A stretch of 64,000 bases of DNA, taken from NCBI GenBank assembly GCA_033283335.1, contig JAWMQP010000009.1:62001-126000 (forward strand), read 5' to 3'. Positions 53,294-61,142 of this stretch are shown here, in pieces. The DNA is from Pseudomaricurvus sp033283335. GTDB taxonomy: Bacteria > Pseudomonadota > Gammaproteobacteria > Pseudomonadales > Cellvibrionaceae. The notes beneath the pieces are model-generated. The model was not told where the DNA came from and ran no database searches. It was given only the letters and a program-made list of their open reading frames with translations. Positions within the stretch are counted from its first letter, which is position 1. Every line of letters starts with the position of its first letter. A program made the position numbers and the translations under genes.

Positions 53294-53609
53294 TTGTGAC
53301 GGGTACTTGTGTCCTTAGTGAATGATTAAAGTAAGGGGTATGCGCCTGTAATGTGCCAGGCATGGATTGCCGCGTCGCCTATGGCTCCTCGCAATGACGG
53401 CCACAATACTATTGTTTCTCACTTCGTCATCGCGAGCAAAGCGTGGCGACAAGGTGAATTGCCCCGCAGGCAAGAGAGAGTAGTCTGGACTATCCATGTT
53501 TGGCGCCTGGTTACGTTATGGTCTCGGTTCTAACAGCGTAGGTTTATCTTTCAGGTAACTTGAACTGTATCTGGCGATTTTTTAGTTCTCTGGAGGATCT
53601 GCAAAGCAG
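53294..53609. other. Intergenic region after clpB
   Basis: This 316-base stretch holds a palindromic dispersed repeat (53361-53456) and no gene I can support. Short open frames on both strands cross the repeat but lack ribosome-binding sites and protein-like composition. Confidence 0.6.
53361..53456. repeat. Palindromic dispersed repeat (MITE-like)
   Basis: Inverted arms CTCGCAATGACG (53388-53399) and CGTCATCGCGAG (53425-53436) match in 11 of 12 positions and extend outward as related sequences (ATTGCCGCGTCGCC and GTGGCGACAAGG). The CGTCATTGCGAGxxxxGCGxxGCAATCC pattern is a well-known type of intergenic repeat found in many bacterial genomes (recollection). Only one copy lies in this window. 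Confidence 0.7.
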
Positions 53610-54398
53610 TTAAAAGTGTACTTTGAATAAAAAATTCAGGTTGGACTCATCCGTTCGCAAGGCGGGTGAGTCCTGAATGCCGAACTTGTTGGTCCAGTAG
53701 ACGTATTCCACACCCAGGAATAGCGGGTGTTCGAGATTCCAAAGCTGTCCCACATTCCATTTCACCTGCGAGGTCCAGTTCAGGTTGCTGCGCTGGTCAT
53801 CGCTGGTGGAGGCCCAGTCGAGGAAGCCGTCGAACAAAAAGTGTTGCTCACCCAATTGAAAAGGTAGCGCCCAGGTCAAGGTCGTCTGCCAGTTATCGGC
53901 CATGTCTTCATTGGCACGGCGATAGACATTCACATTGAAATAACTGAAGCCCGGAACCTTCAGCTGTAGGGCGCCACCGTACAGCCAATTCACAAACCCG
54001 TCTCCGACTTCTACCGTAGCGGATAACAGCAGGTCCTCAATAAAGCCGCCGGTGCCATTGTTGAGGCAATAGAGTTTGGTTTTGCACAGGCTCAATCGTG
54101 GCGACCATTCACCGTAGTCATCGCTGTCGCCATCGTCAAACCAGGCGTGATCCCAGAACAGGAAACTGTCACCCCAGCTGAAACCGGCGGCGTGTTCAAA
54201 GGTGAGTATATGGCGGTCGGAGTCACCGACCTCATAGTGGTGTCCGCGCAGGTAGGTCAGGCTGAAATCCTGCCATTCCATGGACGCCTCCGTACGCGTC
54301 GACAGGCAGGTCAGCAGACAGAAGCAAGCGACCAACTGCGTCGATTTGGACAGCTTGCTGATATGGCTGGCAACGTCTCGGTGGTTATTCTTTGGCAT
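53610..54398 (-). CDS. Tsx/OmpK-like outer membrane channel protein
   Basis: The 262-residue protein has an N-terminal export signal (about 18-38) and a beta-barrel pattern of alternating aromatic residues, ending with Phe (LNFLFKVHF) as BAM substrates do. Stretches such as WQDFSLTYLRG, DHAWFDD and YGEWSPRLS resemble the nucleoside-specific channel family Tsx/OmpK. A nucleoside or small-solute channel is likely. GGAGGT lies about 12 bases before the ATG at 54398. It is divergent from the histidine kinase gene. Confidence 0.8.
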   Translation of the reverse strand: MPKNNHRDVASHISKLSKSTQLVACFCLLTCLSTRTEASMEWQDFSLTYLRGHHYEVGDSDRHILTFEHAAGFSWGDSFLFWDHAWFDDGDSDDYGEWSPRLSLCKTKLYCLNNGTGGFIEDLLLSATVEVGDGFVNWLYGGALQLKVPGFSYFNVNVYRRANEDMADNWQTTLTWALPFQLGEQHFLFDGFLDWASTSDDQRSNLNWTSQVKWNVGQLWNLEHPLFLGVEYVYWTNKFGIQDSPALRTDESNLNFLFKVHF

Positions 54399-54548
54399 GC
54401 GGGGACTGCGACCTCCAACTCCCGGGTGAATCCATCAGTTGCCGGAAGAGCAACGGGGCAGTCCATTGAAAAAAGTCTAACAGAAGCCCTTGTGGGCAGT
54501 ATTTTTTTTAGTTAGTAACAGAGTTTTTGTTATTTCGAATAGGCCGTC

Positions 54549-54560
54549 CGACCTAGGTCG
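54549..54560. promoter_or_regulatory. Palindrome upstream of the CrbS-like kinase gene
   Basis: CGACCTAGGTCG is a perfect 12-bp palindrome 20 bases before the kinase start. Its GGTCGAA arm resembles motifs in the repeats upstream of the porin gene (59203-59320), which hints at a shared regulator; this is weak evidence. Confidence 0.35.
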
Positions 54561-54580
54561 AATTTCACTGGTGAGTAAAA

Positions 54581-57500
54581 ATGAGTACACTGCCAGCAGC
54601 GCCTCGTTTTCCTCTCTTCACAGGTTTTGGCATGGACAGTCAGTTAATCCTTGTATTGGTGGTTCTCTACGGTGGATTGCTGTTTGCGGTTGCCTGGCTA
54701 TCCGAACGCTACAGTCATCGGCTGCAGCAGCCCTGGTGGCGACCGCTGATCTATACCCTGTCGATCGGTGTCTATTGCAGTTCCTGGACGTTTCTGGGGG
54801 CCGTTGGACAAGCGGTGGAGGACGGCTGGGACTTTCTGCCGATCTACCTCGGACCCATACTGCTGGTGCTGTTCGGCTGGCCGTTTCTGCGGCGTCTGCT
54901 GGTCGTCAGTTCGCGTAACAAGGTCACCTCCATTGCCGATTTTATCGGTTCCCGTTACGGCAAAAACCAGCGTTTAGCGGCCATTGTTACCCTGGTGCTG
55001 GTGGTGGGCACCTTACCCTACATTGCCTTGCAATTGCGGGCAGTCGGCATCGCCTGGTCGTCAATGTCCTGGGATACCGGATACTGGGGGGGACCTGACG
55101 ATGGGTTTGATTCCTGGTCGAGCCTGATTGCGGCGATGGTGATGGCCTGGTTTGCCATCCTGTTTGGCACCCGGGTAATCGATGGGCCGGATCGACACCG
55201 GGGCTTGATTACCGCGGTGGCGGTGGAGTCGGTGGTAAAACTGGTGGCGTTTGTGGTGGTGGGCCTGCTGGCGCTGAAGCTGCTGTCCACCCCGGATTTG
55301 GGGCTGCTGCAGGGGGGCAGAGCGCCGAACTTCAGTATCAGCCAGCTTACCAGTCCACTGTTTGTGACGGAAATGGTGTTGGCTGCCATCGCCATTGTCT
55401 GCCTGCCGCGTCAGTTTCATGTGATGGTGGTGGAATATCACCACCGCTCTGATCTGCGTTATACCCGCTGGCTGCTGCCCTTGTACTTGCTGGTTTTTGC
55501 GGTGCTGGTATTGCCCCTGGCTCATGTGGGGGCTCAGCTGTTTACCAGTCTCGATATGGACCCTGACAGTTATGTGCTGACCCTGCCGCGCTGGGCCGGG
55601 GCGGAAGCGACGCTGGTACTGACCTTTATCGGCTCCCTGTCGGCGGCAACCGGCATGGTGGTGGTCGCCACCATTGCTCTGTCGATCATGATTTCCAATG
55701 AATTGATTGTGCCGATGTGGTTGCGTTCCCACCGCGGTCAGACGGCCAGCGACCTGGGCAAATCCCTGCGCTTTATTCGGCGAGGTTCCATTCTTGCCGT
55801 GCTGATGCTGGGGTGGGCGTTGGAGCGGATCATGAGCAACGCCGAGGGCCTGGCGTCGATGGGGTTGATGTCCTTTGCCGCTACCGCGCAATTGATGCCG
55901 GCGGTGCTGGGGGCACTCTACTGGTCTCGCGGTCACGCCCATGGTGTGATTGGTGGCGTGCTCATGGGTATGTTGCTTTGGCTGTACTGCTTGCTGTTGC
56001 CAGCGGTGTTGCCGGCGGATCACCCTTTGCTGGCCGGCAGCTTGTTTGGGGTGTCGTGGTTGGCGCCCAATAACCTGTTCGGCATGGGCTGGCTGGATCC
56101 CCTCAGTCACGGTGTCTTCTGGAGTTTGCTGGTCAATTCACTGGTGTTTGTCGGTGTTTCCAAGGCCTCGACGTTTCGCCTGCTGGATATCCGCCAGGCG
56201 GATGCCTTTACCCGTTTACGGGGCAGCCTGCGGCGCCAACAGCTGGATATGGAACCGTCGGGCATCGAAGTGCAGCAGCTGCAGGCATTGACCGAACCCT
56301 TGTTTGGCCTCGAGCGTACCCTCGAAGTGTGGCGGGAGTTTGAACAGCGACTCGGGCATCGGTTATTGCCCCACGATCAGGTGCCTCGTTTTGCCGTATC
56401 GAAAATAGAAAGCGATCTGGCGGCCATTATTGGCGCGGTGTCGGCCCATCGTGCGATGCAATTACTGACCCGGCAACAGCCGTTGCAATTGCAGGACTTT
56501 GTCACGCTGGTCGGTGGCAGCTCCCGTCAGTTGCAGTTCAGCCAGACGCTGTTGCAGACGACCCTGGAAACCATCCCCCAGGGCATCAGTGTGGTGGATA
56601 AGGATCTGCGGCTGGTGGCCTGGAACCAGCAGTACCAACAGATGTTCGATTATCCCAAACGGCTGTTGTACATCGGCTGCCAGATCGAAAAAATTTATCT
56701 CTACAACGCCATGCGCGGTTATCTCGACACCGGTGAAGGTGGGGTTGAAGAGGCGGTCGAGCGGCGCCTCAGTCAATTGCGATCCGGCAACCCGCACCGT
56801 ATGGAGCGCCAGCTGCCGGGTGATCGGGTGATCGAAATTCGCGGTACCCCACTGGCTAATGGCGGCTATGTTACTACTTATACTGACGTCAGTGATTATC
56901 ACCGCATGCTCGATCAACTGGCCATTGCCAAGGAAACCCTGGAGGACCGGGTGGAATCGCGAACCGCCGAGCTGCAGGAAGTTAACACGTCGCTGCAGCG
57001 GGAAAACGATTTGCGGGCACGGGTGGAGCAGGAGTTGAAAGAGGTCCATGGCAGCAAAAGCCGGTTTTTGGCGGCAGCCAGTCACGATCTGTTACAACCC
57101 ATCAATGCCGCGCGTCTGTTTGTTGCCGCCCTGAGCGCCAAATTGGGCAGTGGTGACAAGTTGGACAGTGATGACAAACTGCCGGCGTCACTGAGTTCGG
57201 ACGTGGACCAGCTGGATGACGCCCTGGCGCAGGCGGAGCAATTAATCAGTTCATTGCGGGAAATCTCGCGACTGGAATCGGGCAAGGAACGGCCCAAACG
57301 GGAGCACTTTGCCATCGACAGCCTGTTGCGACCCCTCGCCGGGGAGGCCGCCGTCCTGGCGCAAAAACAGGGGCTGGAATTTGAATGGGTGCCCTCATCG
57401 GTGTGGGTCTACAGTGACAAACACTTACTGCGGCGGGTGTTGCAGAACTTTATTTCCAATGCCTTACGCTATACCCGCCAAGGTAAGGTGCTGCTCGGTT

Positions 57501-58174
57501 GCCGGCGTAGGGGCTCGGCATTATTGATTGAGGTGTGGGACACCGGTCCCGGTATTGCCCAGCAGGACCGCCAGCGGATATTCGGCGAATTTGAGCGTCT
57601 GCAGTCGGCCGCCGGCAATCAGGGGCTGGGGCTGGGTCTATCCATTGCCCAGCGCATCTCTCATCTGTTGGGGCATGCCATCAGCCTCGACTCGATACCC
57701 GGTCGAGGCTCGGTGTTTCGCATCGGCGTACAGCGGGGAGAGGAGCAACAGGAGGTGCGTGTTAAACCGGTGGCCGATCCGCGACTGGCGGGCTTGTCGG
57801 TGTTGTGCATTGATAATGAAGTGTCAATCCTGGCGGGCATGCAATCCCTGCTGGAGCAATGGGGGTGCGAAGTGGTGGTGGCCAGTGATCTGCGCGAGGC
57901 CCTGACGCTGTGGCCTAATGACACTCCGCCGCATCTGGTGCTGGCGGATTTTCACCTGGATGAAGAAACGGGGCTGGATGTACTGGAGGCTCTTCGTTAT
58001 CACTGGCAGCAAGCGTTGCCGGCGGTCATTATCAGTGCGGATAACAGCGATGAGGTGCGCGACCAGGTGCAAGCGGCCGGGTGTCTCTTTCTGGCCAAGC
58101 CGGTACAGCCGGCAGCATTGCGAACGCTGATGCGGCGAGCCTTGCGACGTCAGAGAATCAGTGCGCAGGGATAG
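54581..58174 (+). CDS. crbS: SLC5-domain hybrid sensor histidine kinase (CrbS/MxtR type)
   Basis: The 1197-residue protein fuses a sodium/solute-symporter-like membrane domain (about 15-520, some 12-13 helices) to a linker/STAC-like region, a PAS domain (about 640-760), a HisKA domain with His835 (AASHDLLQPINAAR) and a HATPase (NALRY, WDTGPGIA, GLGLGLSIAQ). A C-terminal receiver follows with phospho-acceptor Asp1123 (LADFHL). This order defines CrbS/MxtR kinases, which control acetyl-CoA synthetase and acetate uptake in Vibrio and Pseudomonas. The cognate LuxR-type regulator is convergent 14 bases away. ATG 54632 is an alternative start. Confidence 0.9.
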   Translation: MSTLPAAPRFPLFTGFGMDSQLILVLVVLYGGLLFAVAWLSERYSHRLQQPWWRPLIYTLSIGVYCSSWTFLGAVGQAVEDGWDFLPIYLGPILLVLFGWPFLRRLLVVSSRNKVTSIADFIGSRYGKNQRLAAIVTLVLVVGTLPYIALQLRAVGIAWSSMSWDTGYWGGPDDGFDSWSSLIAAMVMAWFAILFGTRVIDGPDRHRGLITAVAVESVVKLVAFVVVGLLALKLLSTPDLGLLQGGRAPNFSISQLTSPLFVTEMVLAAIAIVCLPRQFHVMVVEYHHRSDLRYTRWLLPLYLLVFAVLVLPLAHVGAQLFTSLDMDPDSYVLTLPRWAGAEATLVLTFIGSLSAATGMVVVATIALSIMISNELIVPMWLRSHRGQTASDLGKSLRFIRRGSILAVLMLGWALERIMSNAEGLASMGLMSFAATAQLMPAVLGALYWSRGHAHGVIGGVLMGMLLWLYCLLLPAVLPADHPLLAGSLFGVSWLAPNNLFGMGWLDPLSHGVFWSLLVNSLVFVGVSKASTFRLLDIRQADAFTRLRGSLRRQQLDMEPSGIEVQQLQALTEPLFGLERTLEVWREFEQRLGHRLLPHDQVPRFAVSKIESDLAAIIGAVSAHRAMQLLTRQQPLQLQDFVTLVGGSSRQLQFSQTLLQTTLETIPQGISVVDKDLRLVAWNQQYQQMFDYPKRLLYIGCQIEKIYLYNAMRGYLDTGEGGVEEAVERRLSQLRSGNPHRMERQLPGDRVIEIRGTPLANGGYVTTYTDVSDYHRMLDQLAIAKETLEDRVESRTAELQEVNTSLQRENDLRARVEQELKEVHGSKSRFLAAASHDLLQPINAARLFVAALSAKLGSGDKLDSDDKLPASLSSDVDQLDDALAQAEQLISSLREISRLESGKERPKREHFAIDSLLRPLAGEAAVLAQKQGLEFEWVPSSVWVYSDKHLLRRVLQNFISNALRYTRQGKVLLGCRRRGSALLIEVWDTGPGIAQQDRQRIFGEFERLQSAAGNQGLGLGLSIAQRISHLLGHAISLDSIPGRGSVFRIGVQRGEEQQEVRVKPVADPRLAGLSVLCIDNEVSILAGMQSLLEQWGCEVVVASDLREALTLWPNDTPPHLVLADFHLDEETGLDVLEALRYHWQQALPAVIISADNSDEVRDQVQAAGCLFLAKPVQPAALRTLMRRALRRQRISAQG

Positions 58175-58188
58175 GCGATCAAAACGCG

Positions 58189-58875
58189 TTAAACCTCAGA
58201 CGTCGGCTTGCGGAATTCGTCCAGGGTTTGCAGGGGTTTGATGGCCAGTTGGCCAATCGCCAAAGCGGCCTGGGTTCGGGAATGAACACCCAGTTTGCGA
58301 AAAATTTCTGTCATATGCGCCTTGATGGTGGCTTCGGTGACATTCAATTCATAGGCAATCTGTTTATTGAGTAAACCCTGGGTCACCATGGTGGCAACAC
58401 GAAATTGCTGTGGTGTCAGGCTCGCCAGGGCTTCGGCAATGTCCAGTTCTTCTTCGTTGGCCGCAGAGACGTTGTCCACCCCCTCGGGTAACCAGATATT
58501 ACCTTCCAGCACCGTCAGTAAGGCCTCGCGCATGCAATCCACGGATGCGCTTTTGGGCAGAAAGCCACTGGCACCATGGTCTATGGCGCGGCGAATGATG
58601 TCCGGTTCTTCGTGGGCAGAGACGATCATGACCGGGATTTGCGGGAAGTTCGCGGTTAAGAAAACCAAGGCGCTGAAGCCCTCGGCGCCGGGCATGTGCA
58701 AATCCAGTAACACCAAGTGCGCCGCTGGATGCTTTTCCACGCACTGTTGCAGACTGTTGAAGTCTGACGCTTCGATGAATTGGGGTTGATGGAGCTCTCG
58801 CTGCAAGGTGGTGACCAGCGCTGAACGAAACAAAGGGTGATCGTCCGCAATGATGATGCAGGGCTGAGATACCAT
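58189..58875 (-). CDS. crbR: LuxR-family response regulator (CrbR/ErdR type)
   Basis: The 228-residue protein has a receiver domain (about 1-125) with the acidic pair D11-D12, phospho-acceptor Asp58 (LVLLDLHMPG) and Lys108 (PKS). A LuxR/NarL helix-turn-helix follows (about 150-210; LTPQQFRVATMVTQGLLNKQIA, by position). Its placement beside the CrbS-like kinase and upstream of a porin/symporter cluster supports a CrbR/ErdR role in activating acetate-utilisation genes. The promoter should lie in the 528-base gap to the right. Confidence 0.88.
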   Translation of the reverse strand: MVSQPCIIIADDHPLFRSALVTTLQRELHQPQFIEASDFNSLQQCVEKHPAAHLVLLDLHMPGAEGFSALVFLTANFPQIPVMIVSAHEEPDIIRRAIDHGASGFLPKSASVDCMREALLTVLEGNIWLPEGVDNVSAANEEELDIAEALASLTPQQFRVATMVTQGLLNKQIAYELNVTEATIKAHMTEIFRKLGVHSRTQAALAIGQLAIKPLQTLDEFRKPTSEV

Positions 58876-59202
58876 GGTGTTTACCTTACGAGATCGTCAT
58901 TATTATGGTGACAGCGTATCGACTGTCTTATCTATCGTAAGCAATCTTGTGGTCGCCGTCATCCTTAATTCGGCATCGGCATCTTTTATTGACCGATATG
59001 GCACAAAAAATCACAACCCTACAAGTAAGCAGGGCTGTGCAGAGAACTGGCTGTTAAGCCAAAGGAAACCATAAAGGGTGAAACATTTGCAGCCACCAGG
59101 ACATCCTGCGGTGTTCCCATTCGAAGATCCTGCTCGAACGTTTTGCCCGTCGGAAAATCTGATTGCCACGTTTTTATTGTGGTCTGCACTGACCGAGAAG
59201 GC

Positions 59203-59220
59203 TATTAGACTTTGGTTGAA
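59203..59220 (+). promoter_or_regulatory. Candidate CrbR site 1
   Basis: TATTAGACTTTGGTTGAA matches the second copy 81 bases downstream at 15 of 18 positions, all differences being transitions. It lies 200 bases before the porin start. Confidence 0.45.
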
Positions 59221-59283
59221 GGGGGGATTCTATGTGCCTTAAGTTCTAACTCAACAGGATGGGATCAACTGTCACTGTTTCAG

Positions 59284-59314
59284 TATTAGACCTTAGTCGA
59301 GCATTCGACCAAAG
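59284..59314 (+). promoter_or_regulatory. Candidate CrbR site 2 with inverted arm
   Basis: TATTAGACCTTAGTCGAG (59284-59301) repeats site 1, and its right half CCTTAGTCGA pairs with TCGACCAAAG across a GCAT spacer to form an imperfect inverted repeat. A two-armed site of this kind suits a LuxR-type dimer. Confidence 0.45.
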
Positions 59315-59403
59315 CAGAATACCCCCAGGTGACATTCCGCCCAATACTCCCGGAAGCTGTAAAAATCAAATTTATGACAGCAACAATAAAAGGAGAGGGT
59401 AGG

Positions 59404-60714
59404 ATGAAGAATAATCTACAAAAGCACCCTATAGCCTGTGCGGTGGGTGCTTGGCTGCTGGCGACCGCAGTCCCGGGTATGGCTCAAGATGCCGTGCTGC
59501 AACAGCGGGTGGAAATGCTGGAGCGGGAACTGCAGTCACTCAAAGCGCAGATGGCGCGTCAACAGGACACCATTACCACCATCGCTGTACAGCGCGAACC
59601 CGTTGACCAGGTTGTTGAGCCGCTGGTGAAAGTCAATGCCGGCGGCGGCCTGACGTTTGGCGGTTACATCAAGGCAGATTTTCGACATGTGAACGGTGAT
59701 CTGAAGTACCAGGACTACTGGCGCGGAAATAATCCGGGTGAGGAGGACACCGAGCACACCGGTTTCAACGTCAAGGAAACCCGCTTCAATATGAAGTACA
59801 CCCGCGGTGACCTGAGCGGTTTGATCGAAATGGATTTCTACGGTGGTGACGGTAACGAGATTGCCACCAACTCCACCAATCCGCGTTTGCGGCACGCCAT
59901 CATCAATTACAAAAACTGGATGGTGGGACAGTACTGGAGTACCTTCACCCCGCTGGCGGCCTTCCCCGACAGCCTCGACTTCGCCGGGCCCATGATGGGC
60001 GAAGTGTTTATCCGCCAACCGCAGATACGGTATACCGCCGGCGGTTTCAGTATCGCCCTGGAAAACCCGGAAACCTGGGGGGATGGTGATGTGGGTGGGA
60101 ATGCTGCCGGTGGCGGTGGTACAGGCTTGGATCCCGATGAAACCTACCCTGATCTGGTAGCCACCTATAAGTTTTCCGGCGACTGGGGCGAAATTCAGTT
60201 CGGTGCCCTGGTGCGACGGTTGGACGAAGGCGGTCTGGATGAAACTGCCCTGGCTGCCAATGTCGGTGGCAAGTTCATGTTTGGCCGCAACGACTTGCGT
60301 TGGCAGGTTAATGCGGGTGAATCCGGTCGCTACATAGGCGGCGGTATGATCAATGATATAGTGATAGATCCCGATTCTTGCGATCCGGATGGCGCTGTCG
60401 CTTCATGTGACTTCGAGGTCGAAGACACGCTGGCCTATATGATGTCCTATCGCCATCTCTGGAGCGACACTTGGCGCAGCAACTTTTTCTATGGTGCTTC
60501 AGAAAGTGACGTCATTGAGATTGAACGCAGTCATTGGGGTATCAACCTGATCCATCAATTGACGGCGGATCTGTCGGTTGGCTTCGAAGTGGGTAATTTT
60601 GCGACTGATGACAACTATCGTGTTGTAACTGGTACAGATGGTGTCAGTCGTATTGTTTCAGGTTCAGATGCTGATTCCGATTACGTGCAGATGTCCTGGA
60701 AGTTTGCTCTGTAG
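59404..60714 (+). CDS. DcaP-like trimeric outer membrane porin
   Basis: The 436-residue protein has a signal peptide (about 1-25, ending GMAQ), an N-terminal heptad-repeat helix (about 27-62, LQQRVEMLERELQSLKAQM) and a beta-barrel opening GGYIKADFRHVNGD. DcaP-family porins carry such a periplasmic coiled coil and pass small dicarboxylates or negatively charged solutes. Placed between crbR and a carboxylate symporter, it probably feeds the substrate across the outer membrane (inference). GGAGAGGGTAGG precedes the ATG at 59404. The C-terminus reads MSWKFAL, with Phe third from last. Confidence 0.88.
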   Translation: MKNNLQKHPIACAVGAWLLATAVPGMAQDAVLQQRVEMLERELQSLKAQMARQQDTITTIAVQREPVDQVVEPLVKVNAGGGLTFGGYIKADFRHVNGDLKYQDYWRGNNPGEEDTEHTGFNVKETRFNMKYTRGDLSGLIEMDFYGGDGNEIATNSTNPRLRHAIINYKNWMVGQYWSTFTPLAAFPDSLDFAGPMMGEVFIRQPQIRYTAGGFSIALENPETWGDGDVGGNAAGGGGTGLDPDETYPDLVATYKFSGDWGEIQFGALVRRLDEGGLDETALAANVGGKFMFGRNDLRWQVNAGESGRYIGGGMINDIVIDPDSCDPDGAVASCDFEVEDTLAYMMSYRHLWSDTWRSNFFYGASESDVIEIERSHWGINLIHQLTADLSVGFEVGNFATDDNYRVVTGTDGVSRIVSGSDADSDYVQMSWKFAL

Positions 60715-60864
60715 ATCTGACGCTGACTTTGAGAGGCCCATATTGGCTGTGCGAAGCATTGGGCTAGACCAAGGTCCAATGGCTTCCACAGGCGGGTCAG
60801 AGTAAAACAACGGCACAGCGTTCAATAATCAAGACCAAAATAACGAATAACAGGAGAGGTAATC

Positions 60865-61131
60865 ATGGCGTTCAAGTCAGAAGAAGACGCGCAAGCGTAT
60901 TGGAAAGAGAACCTCAGTTTGATGATCAGGCTGCTGGTGATCTGGTTCGTGGTGTCTTTCGGCTGCGGTATTTTGCTGGTGGACGTACTCAATCAAATTC
61001 AAATCGGTGGTTACAAGTTGGGCTTCTGGTTCGCCCAGCAGGGCTCCATCTACACCTTTGTGATTTTGATTTTTTACTACGCCCGCAAGATGGGCCAGCT
61101 CGACCGTAAGTACGGCGTGCACGACGAATAG
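60865..61131 (+). CDS. DUF4212 small subunit of a sodium/substrate symporter
   Basis: The 88-residue protein has two transmembrane helices (about 20-42 and 55-75) and matches DUF4212, which accompanies the VC_2705-subfamily symporters as a small subunit. The symporter gene starts 12 bases after its stop with AGGAG between, so they are co-translated. Function of the small subunit is not established. Confidence 0.93.
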   Translation: MAFKSEEDAQAYWKENLSLMIRLLVIWFVVSFGCGILLVDVLNQIQIGGYKLGFWFAQQGSIYTFVILIFYYARKMGQLDRKYGVHDE

Positions 61132-61142
61132 GAGCGATTCCC

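Larger units (their letters stand above)
58876..59403. other. Regulatory intergenic region, crbR / porin
   Basis: This 528-base region between divergent genes has no supported gene. It carries two copies of an 18-base direct repeat (59203-59220 and 59284-59301) and, just after the second, an inverted related arm (TCGACCAAAG, 59305-59314). These are candidate regulator sites for the porin-symporter genes. I cannot place a confident promoter, and the stretch from about 58900 to 59190 shows nothing clear. Confidence 0.5.

Noticed and set aside
53315..53533. Two short overlapping open frames, one on each strand, after clpB
   Set aside because: They cross the palindromic repeat and have no ribosome-binding site; their composition reflects the repeat.
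60756..60783. Hairpin between the porin and DUF4212 genes as a terminator
   Set aside because: Stem of only six bases with a 13-base loop and no T run; could be chance.
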